From: Echinarachnius parma
Lineage: Eukaryota; Echinodermata; Echinoidea; Clypeasteroida; Echinarachniidae
DNA length: 64,000 nt
NCBI GenBank assembly: GCA_037951105.1
Contig: JBAMJV010000850.1
Coordinates: 43,485-107,484, forward strand
Direction of reading: 5' to 3'
Positions 10,547-23,673 of this stretch are shown here, piece by piece (the stretch's first letter is position 1; every line of letters begins with the position of its first letter). A model generated the notes under the pieces. The model made no database searches. It was not told where the DNA came from and saw only the letters and a list, made by a program, of their open reading frames with translations. The translations under genes and the position numbers were made by a program.

Positions 10547-12102
10547 TACTTCATTACAAAATTACAAAATGACAAGCTAAAGGAACCTTTACAATAACTT
10601 GTTAATCTGGAGCTGGTTTAAACGGGAGCTTTTCAGGTAGTCAACTCTGCTTAAGTCCAATTCTTATCGGAACTTATATTGAAAACGAAATGTCCCCATA
10701 CATACATTTTTGTGTACTGTTTTCTTAAAAGCGTTAAAAAAAAGTGATTTTTCACATGTAACAATACAAGGATTGGATATTCCGCACAGAACTCTGTACT
10801 TTAAACCAGGATAGAAAATAAGCGGGGGCTGAGGGCGACTTTGCCCCCTAATTTTCAAAATAGCCCCCTATTAATTACATTACCATAAGGTATTATGCAA
10901 AATATTTTGTGATTTTCATCCGATTGAAAAAGTCGCCCCCTAAAATAAAAGCATATTTTTTTCCTTGCTTTAAATGCGTGTCTTCACAGGTTGTGCGGTA
11001 CAGTGTACCTGTAAAGCCTCAACTTTTGAGTACAATTTTCTTACATGGGCTAACTACGAACTCCCTTATTCATTAGCCACTGCTCTAAACCAAATGTTTA
11101 ATCTATAAATGAAGAATCATCTCAGGGTCCGTAGAACAGGTGGAGGGTTGGGGGTCAGCCTTGACCCCCAACTTTCAAACCCTTCCACGGCCCCTGCATC
11201 TCACATGCTTATTACAAATAATGGAACCGTTTGTGCAAAAATAACAGAAACCAAAAATTTGCAATGCCCAATGAGGAAAAGGGCAACTCCACGGTAACTC
11301 GTGTTACACTTTATCGTTCATTGATTGCATCAGTGTGCTGTAACTGCATTATTTTAGACCTGTAGGATGATCTTTTTACAGAGTACTGACTTGAAAGCAC
11401 AGAAAATACTGACAGAGCTACCTTTAGTAACTTTTGCGGAAGAATCCCATTCGATAACTCGCATTACAAAAAACAAAAAAGACATGGCCAAATTTGAGTA
11501 ACCCATAAAATGTGAAAAGCGCCCTTTGAATTTTATGTGCCTATTCAACATTTGTATGTGATCTATAAGTATTGAAAAAATAAAAAAATCTGGTAATTAT
11601 TGGTTGGATGCAGAAACTTTTGTAACTCGTGTTACATTTTGGCCAGGGGTTTTGATTCATTAAATTCCTTAATGCACTTGAACCCTAATCCCACTGGGTT
11701 ATTTACGTCACTTGAGTCCACTGGGGGGGGGGGGGGGCCCTGACAGCCCCCCCCCCCCCCTGAAATTTTTAATATGCTAATTTTTGATGATTTGGGGAAA
11801 AAAATTGGGATTTTTATCCAAAATCAAAAGAAATTACAGGTTTTCTGTAAAAATACTTTCAAATAATGTTATTCATCATATGCATGTTTTTTTATGGTAA
11901 AAATATATCACTAATTTGCATAAATATGCAAATTAGTATTCTGGATTTATGCACATTGTTTTTATTCTTATGTATTTCATTGTTTTTAGTTGTATTTTGT
12001 AGAAGAAATTATCTCTGAAGAGTTTGACTTCAACTAATAACAAAGAAATTATCAAAATTATAATTAAAACAAACAATTACAGATCTGGAGTTTACAACAT
12101 CA
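10547..12102. other. Intergenic, no gene; G-run/C-run pair
   Basis: Contains a repeat with GCCCCCTA words near 10830-10945 and a potential hairpin of 15 G (11723-11737) and 14 C (11747-11760). Nothing coding is supported. Confidence 0.5.
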
Positions 12103-12268
12103 GGGCCACGTTGCAAAAAGAGATACGATCGATTGTAGGTTACGATTGATCAGAAGTCAGAAAATTTACGTGTTTCAACCAATCGGATTTGCGCATCTAG
12201 AACACGTGATATGACTTACGCTTAATTGTGACTTACGATCAATCTTATCTCTTTCTGCAACGGGGCCC
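12103..12268 (+). mobile_element. 166-bp MITE, family A copy 1
   Basis: Inverted termini GGGCCACGTTGCAAAAAGAG and CTCTTTCTGCAACGGGGCCC. Body ACGATCGATTGTAGGTTACG, then CAACCAATCGGATTTGCGCA. A second copy is at 53534-53699 with the same order and length. No coding capacity; superfamily not assigned. Confidence 0.8.
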
Positions 12269-12984
12269 AGATATAGGAATTACATAGAAACCAGTACAAA
12301 AATTACATTTTTTTTTGTGACGGACGAGCAATTATCGACCTCTAAAATCAGTTCTACAGGTCTGATCGGGGTGAATTATACATGTATATCAAAACATGCG
12401 GGAGACTTGAGAGAAAACAGTCGGAGGTTGAACGCGAAATTCCAAGCGGTCTAGATGCACGACGCAAAAAATGTGGGGCCCCGCATGTATAAGATAATTT
12501 TGAACCAGTCCTTACAAATATTTGGATTCTAAGATAGGCAGGTCAAATAGCATGCTGGGAAACTGTTCATTCAACTTTGAAAATTAAGTGCTTTTATGAC
12601 ACTAATATAATCTTCTAAATAAATTCTTATGTTTATTGAGGGAACTTCCCCCTTTTTCACGAAATGCGAGCATAAATTGTTGTGCCTGAGACTAAACATT
12701 TTTTGGGGGGACCCAAGTACCCGGGAAGCGGCAACAACACTAGTTATCTCTCAAAAAATGTTGCTTCCTTTAACAAACAACAACCCTAGAGGTAAAAAGA
12801 TCTCACAGATATTTTTGTCATTTTCTAACCACTACTATCCAATGGAGGGGAAAAAAAGGTTATTTTGGAGGCTTCGATTAAATCAACAAAACTAAATGTG
12901 ATCAAATCATACTGGTTAGCATTATCGTAAGTACTCTTGGAAAGCAGCGTTCGGGCAGAATGTTAATGGCATGATGAGTAGGTC
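12269..12984. other. Intergenic, nothing recognised
   Basis: AT-rich, no convincing gene or repeat before the satellite begins. Confidence 0.45.
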
Positions 12985-15720
12985 GGGCGCACCAAGGCAC
13001 ATCCAAGTCCTCTTGGATAACTGCGTTCAGGTAAACGTTCAGTGGTCATCAACACAAGTTCATGGCGTGACAGGCAGGTGGGTCGCACCAAGGCAAGATG
13101 GGATTATCCAAGTTTTCTCGGATAACTGCGTTCAGGTAAACGTTCAGTGGTCATCAACACAAGTTCATGGCGTGACAGGCAGGTGGGTCGCACCAAGGCA
13201 AGATGGTATTATCAAAGTTTTCTCGGATAACTGCATTCAGGTAAACGTTCAGTGGTCATCAACACAAGTTCATGGCGTGACAGGCAGGTGGGTCGCACCA
13301 AGGCATGATGGGATTATCCAAGTTTTCTCGGATAACTGCATTCAGGTAAACGTTCAGTGGTCATCAACACAAGTTCATGGCGTGACAGGCAGGTGGGTCG
13401 CACCAAGGCATGATGGTATTATCCAAGTTTTCTCGGATAACTGCGTTCAGGTTAACGTTCGGTGGTCAGTGACACGACAGTTCATGACGTGACAGGCAGG
13501 TGGGTCGCACCAAGGCAAGATGGGATTATCCAAGTACTCTCTGATAACTGCGTTCAGGTACGAGACACAAAAGTAACATCAAGGCAAGATGGTATTATCC
13601 AAGACATCGGATAACTGCGTTCCAACAGACTTTTTTGTGGCAAGAGATACGAACGTTCATGGCATGATGAGTAGGTGGGTCGCACCAAGGAAGGATGGCA
13701 TTATCCAAGTCCACTCGGATAACTGCGTTCAGGTAAACGTTCGATGGTCATTGACAAAAGTTCATGGCGTGACAGGTAGGTGGATATTACCAAGGCAAGA
13801 AGCGATTATCCAAGTCCTCTCGGATAACTGCGTTCAGGTAAACGTTCAGTGGTCATCAACACAAGTTCATGGCGTGACAAGCAGGTGGGTCGCACCAAGG
13901 CAAGATGGGATTATCCAAGTCCTCTTGAATAGCTGCGTTCAGGTAAACGTTCTGTGGTTATAGACACCAAGGCAAAATTCGTAGATGTGTCGCACAAAGG
14001 CAAGATTGCATTATCCGGATAGCAGTATTTTGGTGGTTTTACAGTGGTACGAGACACAACAGTTACACCAAGGCAAGATGGCATTATCCAAGTCCTCGGA
14101 TAATTGCGTTCGGGCAGACTTTTTTTGTGGCAAGAGATACGAATGTTCATGGCATGATGAGTAGGTGGGTCGCACCAAGGAAGGATGGCATTATCCAAGT
14201 CCACTCGGATAACTGCGTTCAGGTAAACGTTCGATGGTCATTGACAAAAGTTCATGGCGTGACAGGTAGGTGGATATTACCAAGGCAAGAAGCGATTATC
14301 CAAGTCCTCTCGGATAACTGCGTTCAGGTAAACGTTCAGTGGTCATCAACACAAGTTCATGGCGTGACAAGCAGGTGGGTCGCACCAAGGCAAGATGGGA
14401 TTATCCAAGTCCTCTTGAATAGCTGCGTTCAGGTAAACGTTCTGTGGTTATAGACACCAAGGCAAAATTCGTAGATGTGTCGCACAAAGGCAAGATTGCA
14501 TTATCCGGATAGCAGTATTTTGGTGGTTTTACAGTGGTACGAGACACAACAGTTACACCAAGGCAAGATGGCATTATCCAAGTCCTCGGATAATTGCGTT
14601 CGGGCAGACTTTTTTTGTGGCAAGAGATACGAATGTTCATGGCATGATGAGTAGGTGGGTCGCACCAAGGCAGGGTGGCATTATCTCTCGGATAATTGCG
14701 TTCGGGCAGACTTTTTTGTGGCAAGAGATACGAATGTTCATGGCATGATTGCGTTCAGGTAAACGTTCGATAGTCAATGACACAAGTTCATTGCATGATG
14801 GGTTGGTGGGTCACACCAAGGCAAGATGGCATTATCCATGTCTTCTCAGATAACTGCGTTCAGGTAAACGTTCGATGGTCATTGACAAAAGTTCATGGCG
14901 TGACAGGTAGGTGGATCTTACCAAGGCAAGAAGCGATTATCCAAGTCCTCTCGGATAACTGCGTTCAGGTAAACGTTCAGTGGTCATCAACACAAGTTCA
15001 TGGCGTGACAGGCAGGTGGGTCGCACCAAGGCAAGATGGGATCATCCAAGTTCTCTCTGATAACTGCGTTCAGGTACGAGAACCAAGTTACATCAAGGCA
15101 AGATGGTATTATCCAAGACATCGAATAACTGCGTTCCAACAGACTTTTTTGTGGCAAGAGATATAAATGTTCATGGCATGATGAGTAGGTGGGTCGCACC
15201 AAGGAAGGATGGCATTATCCAAGTCCACTCGGATAACTGCGTTCAGGTAAACGTTTGGTGATCATTGACAAAAGTTCATAGCGTGTCAGGTAGGTGGATC
15301 GCACCAAGGCAAGAAGAGATTATCCAAGTCCTCTCGGATAACTGCGTTCAGGTAAACGTTCGGTGGTCATCAACACAAGTTCATGGCGTTACAGGCAGGT
15401 GGGTCGCACCAAGGCAAGATGGGATTATCCAAGTTTTCTCGGATAACTGCGTTCAGGTAAACGTTCAGTGGTCATCAACACAAGTTCATGGCGTGACAAG
15501 CAGGTGGGTCGCACCAAGGCAAGATGGGATTATCCAAGTTTTCTTGGATAACTGCGTTCAGGTAAACGTTCGATAGTCAATGACACAAGTTCATTGCATG
15601 ATGAGTAGGTGGGTCACACCAAGGCAAGATGGCATTATCCATGTCTTCTCAGATAACTGCGTTCAGGTAAACGTTCCGGGATACACCAAGGCAAGATCGG
15701 TAGACGGGTCGCACCAAGGC
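12985..15720 (+). repeat. 105-bp satellite array with higher-order structure
   Basis: The monomer includes GGATAACTGCGTTCAGGTAA, TCAACACAAGTTCATGGCGT and GTGGGTCGCACCAAGGCAAG. In the clean left part the CTGCGTTCAG word recurs at 13021, 13126, 13231 and onward, a 105-bp period. About 13620-14110 is repeated at about 14110-14600 with a 490-bp offset, including truncated monomers carrying GACTTTTTTGTGGCAAGAGA, so a higher-order unit exists. Because 105 is a multiple of 3, several frames stay open on both strands and encode 35-aa repeats. The right edge decays by about 15800, directly beside the stop codon of the THAP transposase gene. Confidence 0.85.
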
Positions 15721-15973
15721 AAGATTGCATTATCCTGATCTAAGCATTGTGGTGGACTGTCAATGGTAAGAGATACAACAGTTTATGGCATGATGGGTAG
15801 ATGGATCACGGCAATATGTTTGAGCAAAATTAGACATGTAAGGCGGCTGCATAGTGGGTAGAAATGCAATTCTGGCTGAGAGTTGATATCTTGCAAGATG
15901 GGCAAGATGAAGAGTGAATCTGGCAGAGACATTTTGTAGAGCAGTTTACGTATTCTCCATTGATGCTCGCAGA

Positions 15974-18900
15974 TTACTGGGCAAATCTGGAAGTTGCTTG
16001 AGCATCTAGTTCTTCTTTCGATGGTCTTGGGATTCTTGCGATGTTGGAAGGAAGATCAGGCAACTGGGGTCGTTCTGGCTGGAATTCACCTGTCTTGACC
16101 AGAAGGAGAGAGAAGAGGATGTCCCAGAGGTAGCCATACTCCTTCCCTTCGGGCACTTTCCTCCTGACCCATTCTTTCGTAGCCTTGGAGAAGACGTATT
16201 TGTATCGCAAGTCTCCCATCTTGCCTGTGCCTCTCCTTGGGTGGTTGATGATGGCCTGTTTCCGCCCAACATTCATGTTGTGATCCAGTACCGCCAGTTG
16301 TGCTCTCATTTGCATGCCGGGGTAGAAGAAGTGCTGGCGTTTCGGGCAGTACTTCAGATACATGCCGTGGTAATTCTCTAGAGCTCCCGTATGACATGCC
16401 TTGGTGAGCTGTTTAAGATCGCCGACGAGTCTCTTGTCGAAGAGGACTTGCTGTATCGCCTCGTGGGCCTTTGACCCTGGCCTCAACCACTTTCTTGCCG
16501 ATGTCTGCTCTTCTGTGAGGGGTGGGTGAGCACATTGGTGGAACTTGTCTGCAGAATTCCATGAATGAATATTGCAGACATGCTGGCAGATTGACTGTAT
16601 CATTTCCACCAGCATCGTTGGGTCCTCCTGGCAGTTCTGCGCCGACCACCAGATGTGGTTTGATATGGCCTTTATCCACGGGGCGAGATCTTGTGCATCC
16701 TTGGTCTTGGCCTTGGCAGTGAGGCGTTTGACGATGGACTTCGCCAAATGCCAGACGTCGAACTGGTGATCGATGACGCCATATTCCTCCCGCATCATCT
16801 TCTTGATGCTGCCATGGCGATCTGTGGCAAACACCTTCACATCCACCCCTGCCTCAATCATGGAGTCCAACGCCTTCTTGCAGCCCACCTTCTCCATCCC
16901 AACCGAGCTTGTGGCTTGCGTCACCTGAACCAATTCCATTGCAAGGATCTTTTGGCTGGCCATGTCCATGCAGGTGTAAGTGCAATATTTGGCACTATAG
17001 CCCGGCGAATCACAGCGCCCGTCTCCACATGTCTGTACTGGGCGTCCCTCCACAGCACCACGGCAGTTATTCACCTCGTCGACAAAGTAGGCGTTCACTG
17101 TCGGTAGAATCATCGCCTCCTGAATGCTATTAAATGTCGTCAGTGAGATGAACTCCAGGTTCAAGAGTGAGGAAAAGAATGCCATCTTCTCGTGGGTCAA
17201 TCCTGACAAAACAACAGCGCCAGCAGCCAGTATGTTGCCCACAGGCTGTCTCCCAATCACTGGCTGTGAAGTCCATTTGGTTACTTCCCGGCCGCACACA
17301 CAGGTAACGACAACAGTCAACATAGACCCCGTTGTAAAGTCCCTTAACTCGGCAATATGGCCATCAGTGCATGCCGGACACTTTAGCCGATAGAATAACT
17401 CCCTGAGGCAGCTCTCAAATACCAGAAGTTTTCTTTCTTTACAAAGATCAACTTCTTCTGGGTCTTCAACATCCGATTCATCAGTGGATTCAGATTCCTC
17501 GGATTCTTGGTAGGAAGGGTCACTGGAATTTGACATGGTTGAAGGGCTCGATGGTGATGTATCAGTCTCCATCTCCTCAGACCTGGGTGACGGAGGCGAC
17601 AAGGGAGGCTCAGGTGATGGGGGAGGTGCAATGAACTGGTGAGGCTCAGGTGACTTGGGAGGGGAGGACTCCATAGGAGAAGGCTGGAAAGGCAGCAGTT
17701 GACCAGGCACTGCATCCCATGCGGGTAGAGCTGTTGCAGGCGATGCCGAAACTGGAGGTGCATGCAGTGATGCCGGAACGGGATGTGCTTGGACGGTGAA
17801 TGGCCTCGAGATGGGAAGCATAGTCTGGGCATACTGGTGTTCGACATTTACGTATGTGAAGTCCTCCGGTATTTGTGTCCCACTTTCTGCAGTACTCCTT
17901 CCACCAGAGATGAAGGTTTGGGTAGAGAAATCGGCAAAGCGGACACCAGTTTCCTCTTCCTCCAAGTCCTCTTTCTGAAATAATGAAAAGGAAAAAAAAC
18001 ACGAACATTTTTCATTACTCTCATTGCTCTTCCATGAACTATAACGACTAGATGGATCTTCGACTGCGAACAGGCAAAAGTGATGCCTATGCAATTGTGC
18101 AGTTAATAATATATCATCAGTCTAAATTAACCTAAACCGAGACAATTATGTAACTTTTACTTTGATTACATTCAATCACATTTGGCGCTATATAAATCAC
18201 AATTATTATTTTCATTAAAGAAGTTTAATATATACACTACAAGTTAGAGAGCATGTCATTCATTTTTTTATAAACTTCAAGTGTATAAATACATCTGGCC
18301 ATTGCTTTGTAACCAAATTTAAAATAACAATGGATGGGTTCATCTTTCAGTAGTGATGTGGCAAAGTCAGGGTATTTTTCATATTTCTAATGTCCGTGAT
18401 TCTAGAGGCCCCCTTATCATTATATTATCTTTTTGTTTCTAGTACTTCAAGAAGTTCACTCTTTGGGCATTTTAAAGAAATCCCCCCGCCCCATATATTT
18501 TCTTCACAGGAAGACCACCATGCCACGAGTCATGAATACATCAAATGTTATCAAGATTGTATTTTAAGGGTTTTTTGCTTAATTGATATTCAACTGAACT
18601 GACTTTTAAAAATTACAAGAACGTCATTTGTTTTTTAATCAAAATCGATTCTTGTAAAAAGATGTTAAAAATAACATACCTTTGCCTTAGACGATTTCTT
18701 ATGCTTTCGTCTCTTCCTCTTGTTCACCTGCTTCCTAGAAGACATCAGACATGATGACTGAAGACGGGATGACTGTAGGTAAAGACAAAGGGCACCTTTT
18801 TACATTGGCACTCACTTTCAGAGTAATATTTCTTGTAAAAATACTTCATGAAAATATCCTGTAGCTATGTGAATTGTAACCCATTTAATGGCATGATGAT

Positions 18901-21900
18901 AAGAAAGTACATAAAAAACAAACTAGATTACAGTAAATCAAGTTCACCATACATCTTATTTACCATAATGAAATAAAACAAGTCAATACATGTATTTACA
19001 AATCACGATGTTCAGTACTACATGTATGTTTAATTCAATATTAATTCGTCCCTTACAGATGTCAACGCATGCAAATCACAATTGTGCCAATATTCAAATT
19101 AATTTGTTTTCTTCAGATTATTACAGTATGCCAATGAAATGAAAATGAAATAAATTACCAATTTAAGTTCTGATTTGTATCCATCTTCAATTCAATATAG
19201 ATCACAAGCTCAATTTATTTCACACAGCTCACACATCTGGGTAGACACATATAATATTTGTTACATCATCTTGATCAACTTACTGGTATGTCCGCATCTT
19301 TCTTTGGCACCTCTTCAGAAAGCTGGTCCTCCATGTCTCTGTCTTCTGGTACTTCTGTTGAGTCCACAGTGACCTGCATTTTGAAATTTGGAAAAATTGC
19401 AATGTTACACACGTGCCCATCAATTAATGAGAAATAAAATATATACCAAGACTGCTTATTTTTCATCTATTTTTTCTATTTTTAATTTTAGGGGAGGGGG
19501 CTGACAATCAAAGTAGCAAAAATTACCTTTTGGTGAAATCAGGCAGGTAAAAAAAATAAAAAATAAAAATAAGAGACTAATTAACATTAAGAAAAGCTGA
19601 ACAAAAATATAACATACAGTCTCTCGATATCAGTACAAATGTTTGCAATCATGATCAATGAAAGTTTCTTTCTTTCTTCCAGTGCAAATATATTGCTCAT
19701 GCATCAAGTATTCAGAGTCTAACCTAACCAGACTCTGTGCGTAGCACAGAGCTTGGCATATACACCGCTCAAAATCTCGTAGGAACATGTTTGTAGATGT
19801 GGGATGAGGTGTTTTAAACCCTGTAAGCAGATTATTTTTTTTATTTTTTTTGAGTTTTAATACACCTTGAAACCCCCATGTTTGTGTGCGCTACATAAAA
19901 TTACTATAAAAGAATGATAACTTACTTCAAATTGATAATTCATTTTGATCGGTCTTTGTAAGAATCCGGCTTTTTTTTTATCGCTGCAATAATGACGGCC
20001 ACCAAACTCATCGCAAACATCGGCATCACACAGCCCTTGCGATGCCGATGAGTTTGCGACGAGTACGGTGGTCGTCATTATTGCAGCGATAAAAAAAAAG
20101 CCGGATTCTTACAAGGACCGATCAAAATGAATTATCAATTTGAAGTAAGTTATCATGCTTTTCACAGTAATTTAATCAGGTATTACTTACTGGTTCACCC
20201 ATGTGTTCTTCAATTAGCAGCTCGACAGCAGGTGGGTCCATCTCCAAGCCCTCCACGACCTCCATATCTGCTGGTCCCTCAAGTGACTCAACTGTGGACT
20301 TCTTGAAATAAAAGCAGAAAATATGTACTCAAACTTGTAACAAGTAAAAGGTACATTTGAGACTTGGTACAGTACAGGTCATCTTCCTTCCAAGACACTT
20401 AATTTGTTCTTTTTATCTTTAAATTCTATTTGACAGTTCAGTGAATATGCATACAAAATCAATCCCTTTCTTATGCTCTTATATTAGTAAAAATTAATTA
20501 TAATACACTTCTTCCAAAATATTTCACATGAAGTTTAAATCATTATTTCAACAAAATGCCATACTTTGTATTGCAGACATCGTAGCATCAATATTATCGC
20601 TAATTATGATGAATTAAATTCAGTAAAATGCCATGTCGTGGAATATGCAGATTTGATCAAATGATACTTAATAAATGACAATTAAAAAATTTAATTAAAC
20701 ACCTAATAAATATATCAACAATCATTGCAAGTTTACCTCATCCTCAATGGCAAGTGATGTGCTTGTTGATGGCCCACTTTCTTCAAGAACAGACCGGATG
20801 TACTAAAAAATAAAATGAGAAAAATAAAACATGAACAATTATCTTACTTATTTCCTGGCCAATGACAAATTTCCTGGTCAATCTGATGTGAAATACAATT
20901 CTCTCCAATTGATTAAAATTTTGAAATCATATCGGACACCATCCAGGAAATATCATGGAAAGTGGGATATACAGTGAAGCCAAAAATTATTAGGACACCC
21001 TAACAAACAAGGAAATCATGATATTCATTTAAAAAAAGACTTTATTCACAGACTGAATCATAAAAGGTGACAAACTTCCAATTTAGGAAATATGAAAATT
21101 TAATATAACTATGGCCTATCGTTCCTTTTGTTTTCATTTGTTTATATACTGAGGTTATTAAGTCATGTTCAGTAATTTGGTGGAGAGCATGCTCAGGAGG
21201 CTTCGAGCTGCCATGGGAGGACCAACAAGGTATTAAGCAGGACTTAAAACTGGCTGAGTTACCATAAACTAACATACTTCCAAATAACCTCAAAACATGA
21301 AAACTGAGAACAATAGGAACAATAGGCCATTGAAATATGATTTTTTATATTTCCTCAATTGGAAATTTGTCACTTTTAAGATTCGGTCTTTGGCTACACT
21401 GTATGTCAACCCTGGCCCTGGTGTATAATCATCAAAGCAACGTATGGAGAGCAGCAGCTGGAGCACAGTGCAACGCTCCCCCCCCCCCCCCCCCCCCCAA
21501 ATAAATGGTAAAGGTATACAATTGGAAAAAATAATAATCAGATAACATGATTTTAAGCAATCTGTAACATGTTATCACTATTTGATTTGTGATACTGATA
21601 GATCACAATTTGTTGAATGATCGTAGCCAACAAAAATACTTATTGTCAAATTGGATGTCATCGCTGATATCGTTTCTGCCTTTGGATTTCTTTGAAATTT
21701 TGGTAAAGGTATACTATCGCACACCCTCCTGGCATGTCAGGAGTATGCATCTGATTCATTTGAAATTCACAACAATTGAGGATCCAGTTATGATTGACAA
21801 TATCAAAGCAATCCAGACGGAAACTCATGATATCGGCTTTGACATCCGATGCAAATTGGTATATTATATCTAATTGTGATCGAACACAAACTATTATAAC

Positions 21901-23424
21901 ATGTTACAAATAAGTCTTCTTATTATTCATGTTTACCATTATTATTTTCTTTTTGTAAATGTATTCATAAATTATGCATTGATAAAATTATTCCAATTTC
22001 ACAAAAAAATGGGTAAAGACTAAAGGTATAAACTATAATGCATGTTATGATAGTTGTGATCGATCACAATGAATAAGCTATAGTACGATCGTTTACCAAT
22101 TAGCATCGGATATCATCGACTACAATAGCTACATCAATTTTATATCATGAGTTTCCATTTCTGGATTGCTTTGAAATTGTAGTCACTTGTCAATCATTAT
22201 CGGATCCTCAAATTGGTCTGAATTTCAACTGAAGCGGACGCATACTTTTGACATGCCAGGCCAGGGGGTTGTGCAATGCCAATAGTATACCAAAATGGTA
22301 AAGGTATACTTAACCGAAATTTTGCTCACTTGTCTACCATTATTATATTTCTTTTTTTGAAATTCCATCTGAATCTACTTTTGAAATGGCAGCAAGGCCC
22401 AGCCAGGCCAGAGCCCAGACCTGTGCACTTTTTGAACTTTATTGCAGCCTTTTCTTAGTGAGTGCGCAGTAGAAAAATACATTTAAAATTGAATGTAAAC
22501 AAACAATATATTTTGCGATGTGGTTGCAAATGTTTTGACAACCATTGACAGTCGACGAAACTGCAAACCAACCATCAATGGCATGCACATCGCCCGCCTG
22601 TGAGCCCCCTGCCGAGAGCGGCAGCGCAGCCCGGTCGCGATCGCCGCGGCCGAGAGATAGCTCAAGCATATCATTGCCACGATTACCAAAAAAAGGTCGA
22701 TTATAGCAGCGAGAAATGAACGGCTAATTCTTCAGTACGAAAACGACATCGTAATGAACAGGATGAAAATATATTTTCCTACGGAAATTTTGTCTTGATG
22801 AGTTGCAAATCAACGCTAAACTGTTCAAATCACAGAAAATAAGAATTGTTTTGTAGTCCCTAACTGACTCCGACTAGCGATTGAGTTTGCCATTACTCAC
22901 GTTGCGCGCGCGCGCTGCATGCTAGCATATTATAGTACGTTGTAACCAGTAGCACGCACGGTATAGATGTACACAAACATATGACTGTCTTTACGAATTA
23001 TCAACAAAAAACACAACGAAATATTTGATCAATATAAGCAATTCATCCACAAACAAAATGAACTAACCTGTCTTGCAGATGCCTTAGCAAGTCTTTCCTC
23101 TGTCGATCTCCTCGCTTTGGGGGGTGGTCGATGAGAGAAAACGGATGGAACAACCCCTTCTTTCAGGATCCGTCTCACCTTTGTCCCCGGCATGAGTCTC
23201 GCACGCATGTCCTCCACGTAATCGGAGGGAAGAAAATGATCACTACAAATTACATTATTTGGGTTAAATTTGTAGGAATTCACCCTAAATTTCTCCACCT
23301 TAATGGCAGCCAACCATTTCCTACACAATTCCGGGCTCTTGTCTGGATTTGGAATGGGGTGGAACGCTTTTCCTGACCCTTTTCCGCTTCGGTTCGAACA
23401 CGAGAACGCCTGGCAAAGCACCAT
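15974..23424 (-). CDS. THAP-domain Kolobok-type DDE transposase, six exons
   Basis: Exons on the minus strand: 23424-23068, 20802-20737, 20301-20191, 19373-19284, 18772-18680, 17974-15974. All introns are GT-AG and phase 0; the product is about 905 aa with no stop. Exon 1 is a THAP zinc finger starting at its Met (MVLCQAFSC, CSDHF, VVPSVF), a DNA-binding C2CH module. Exons 2-4 are acidic linkers. Exon 5 is a basic, nuclear-localisation-like stretch (KRKRRKHKK). Exon 6 has a Pro/Ser-rich acidic region, a CPAC...CVCG zinc ribbon near residue 438, then catalytic-type blocks GDGRCDSPGYSAKY (near 556), ATDRHGSI with HQFDVWH (near 624-647) and LENYHGMYLKY.PKRQHF (near 772). The blocks match fish and invertebrate Kolobok-type transposases as I recall them; a P-element (THAP9) transposase is less likely. 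No AATAAA seen 3'; the satellite follows. Confidence 0.85.
19914..20155. repeat. Long hairpin (about 110-bp arms) in intron 4
   Basis: The left arm carries AAATTGATAATTCATTTTGA, GTAAGAATCCGGC and CGCTGCAATAATGACGGCCA. The right arm is the near-perfect reverse complement, with only a few unpaired bases at the centre near 20030. It is the end of the dispersed repeat that starts near 19740, whose first copy is at 5732-6035. Confidence 0.8.
20972..21401 (+). mobile_element. Non-autonomous Tc1/mariner-like element
   Basis: Starts CAGTGAAGCCAAAAATTATT, ends TCTTTGGCTACACTG, flanked by TA at 20970 and 21402. Inner inverted blocks (AAAAGGTGACAAACTTCC and its counterpart near 21350-21380) support a long inverted repeat. 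No transposase frame remains. It lies in intron 1 of the THAP gene. Confidence 0.6.
21478..22320. mobile_element. Poly-C run and foldback element in intron 1
   Basis: 21478-21498 is a pure C run. The segment around 21727-21865 (CCTGGCATGTCAGGAGTATG, GAGGATCC, GCAATCCAGA, AACTCATGATAT) returns inverted at about 22093-22262 (ATATCATGAGTTTCCATT, TCTGGATTGCTTTG, GGATCCTCAA, TGACATGCCAGG). The copies are diverged. GGTAAAGGTATA recurs near 21507, 21701 and 22295. No coding content. Confidence 0.6.
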
Positions 23425-23673
23425 GTTGAGGCATGGCGCGAGACACTGCAATTTTGCGCGCGCCACACACAGGTCCGAGAATGGGTCATTCTTCGATAAG
23501 TGTATATTTTCGACCATCGTGAGGTCGTGAAAATCAAAACTATTTCTCCACTTTCTTTCTGTGTGTTTAATATATGTTAACATCTGTAGATTAGGGAAAT
23601 ATTGTTTGGCGCGATCTTTAATGGGGCTATGTAATATTTTGGGGGGTTTTATTAACATGTACACTGTTAATGC

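Noticed and set aside
12971-15576. Set of plus-strand frames with 35-aa repeats as a repeat protein gene
   Set aside because: The frames follow automatically from a 105-bp period, exist on both strands, and are interrupted by the higher-order units; no start context or splice structure joins them.
12985-15720. CRISPR-like array
   Set aside because: Whole monomers repeat without unique spacers, in a eukaryotic genome.
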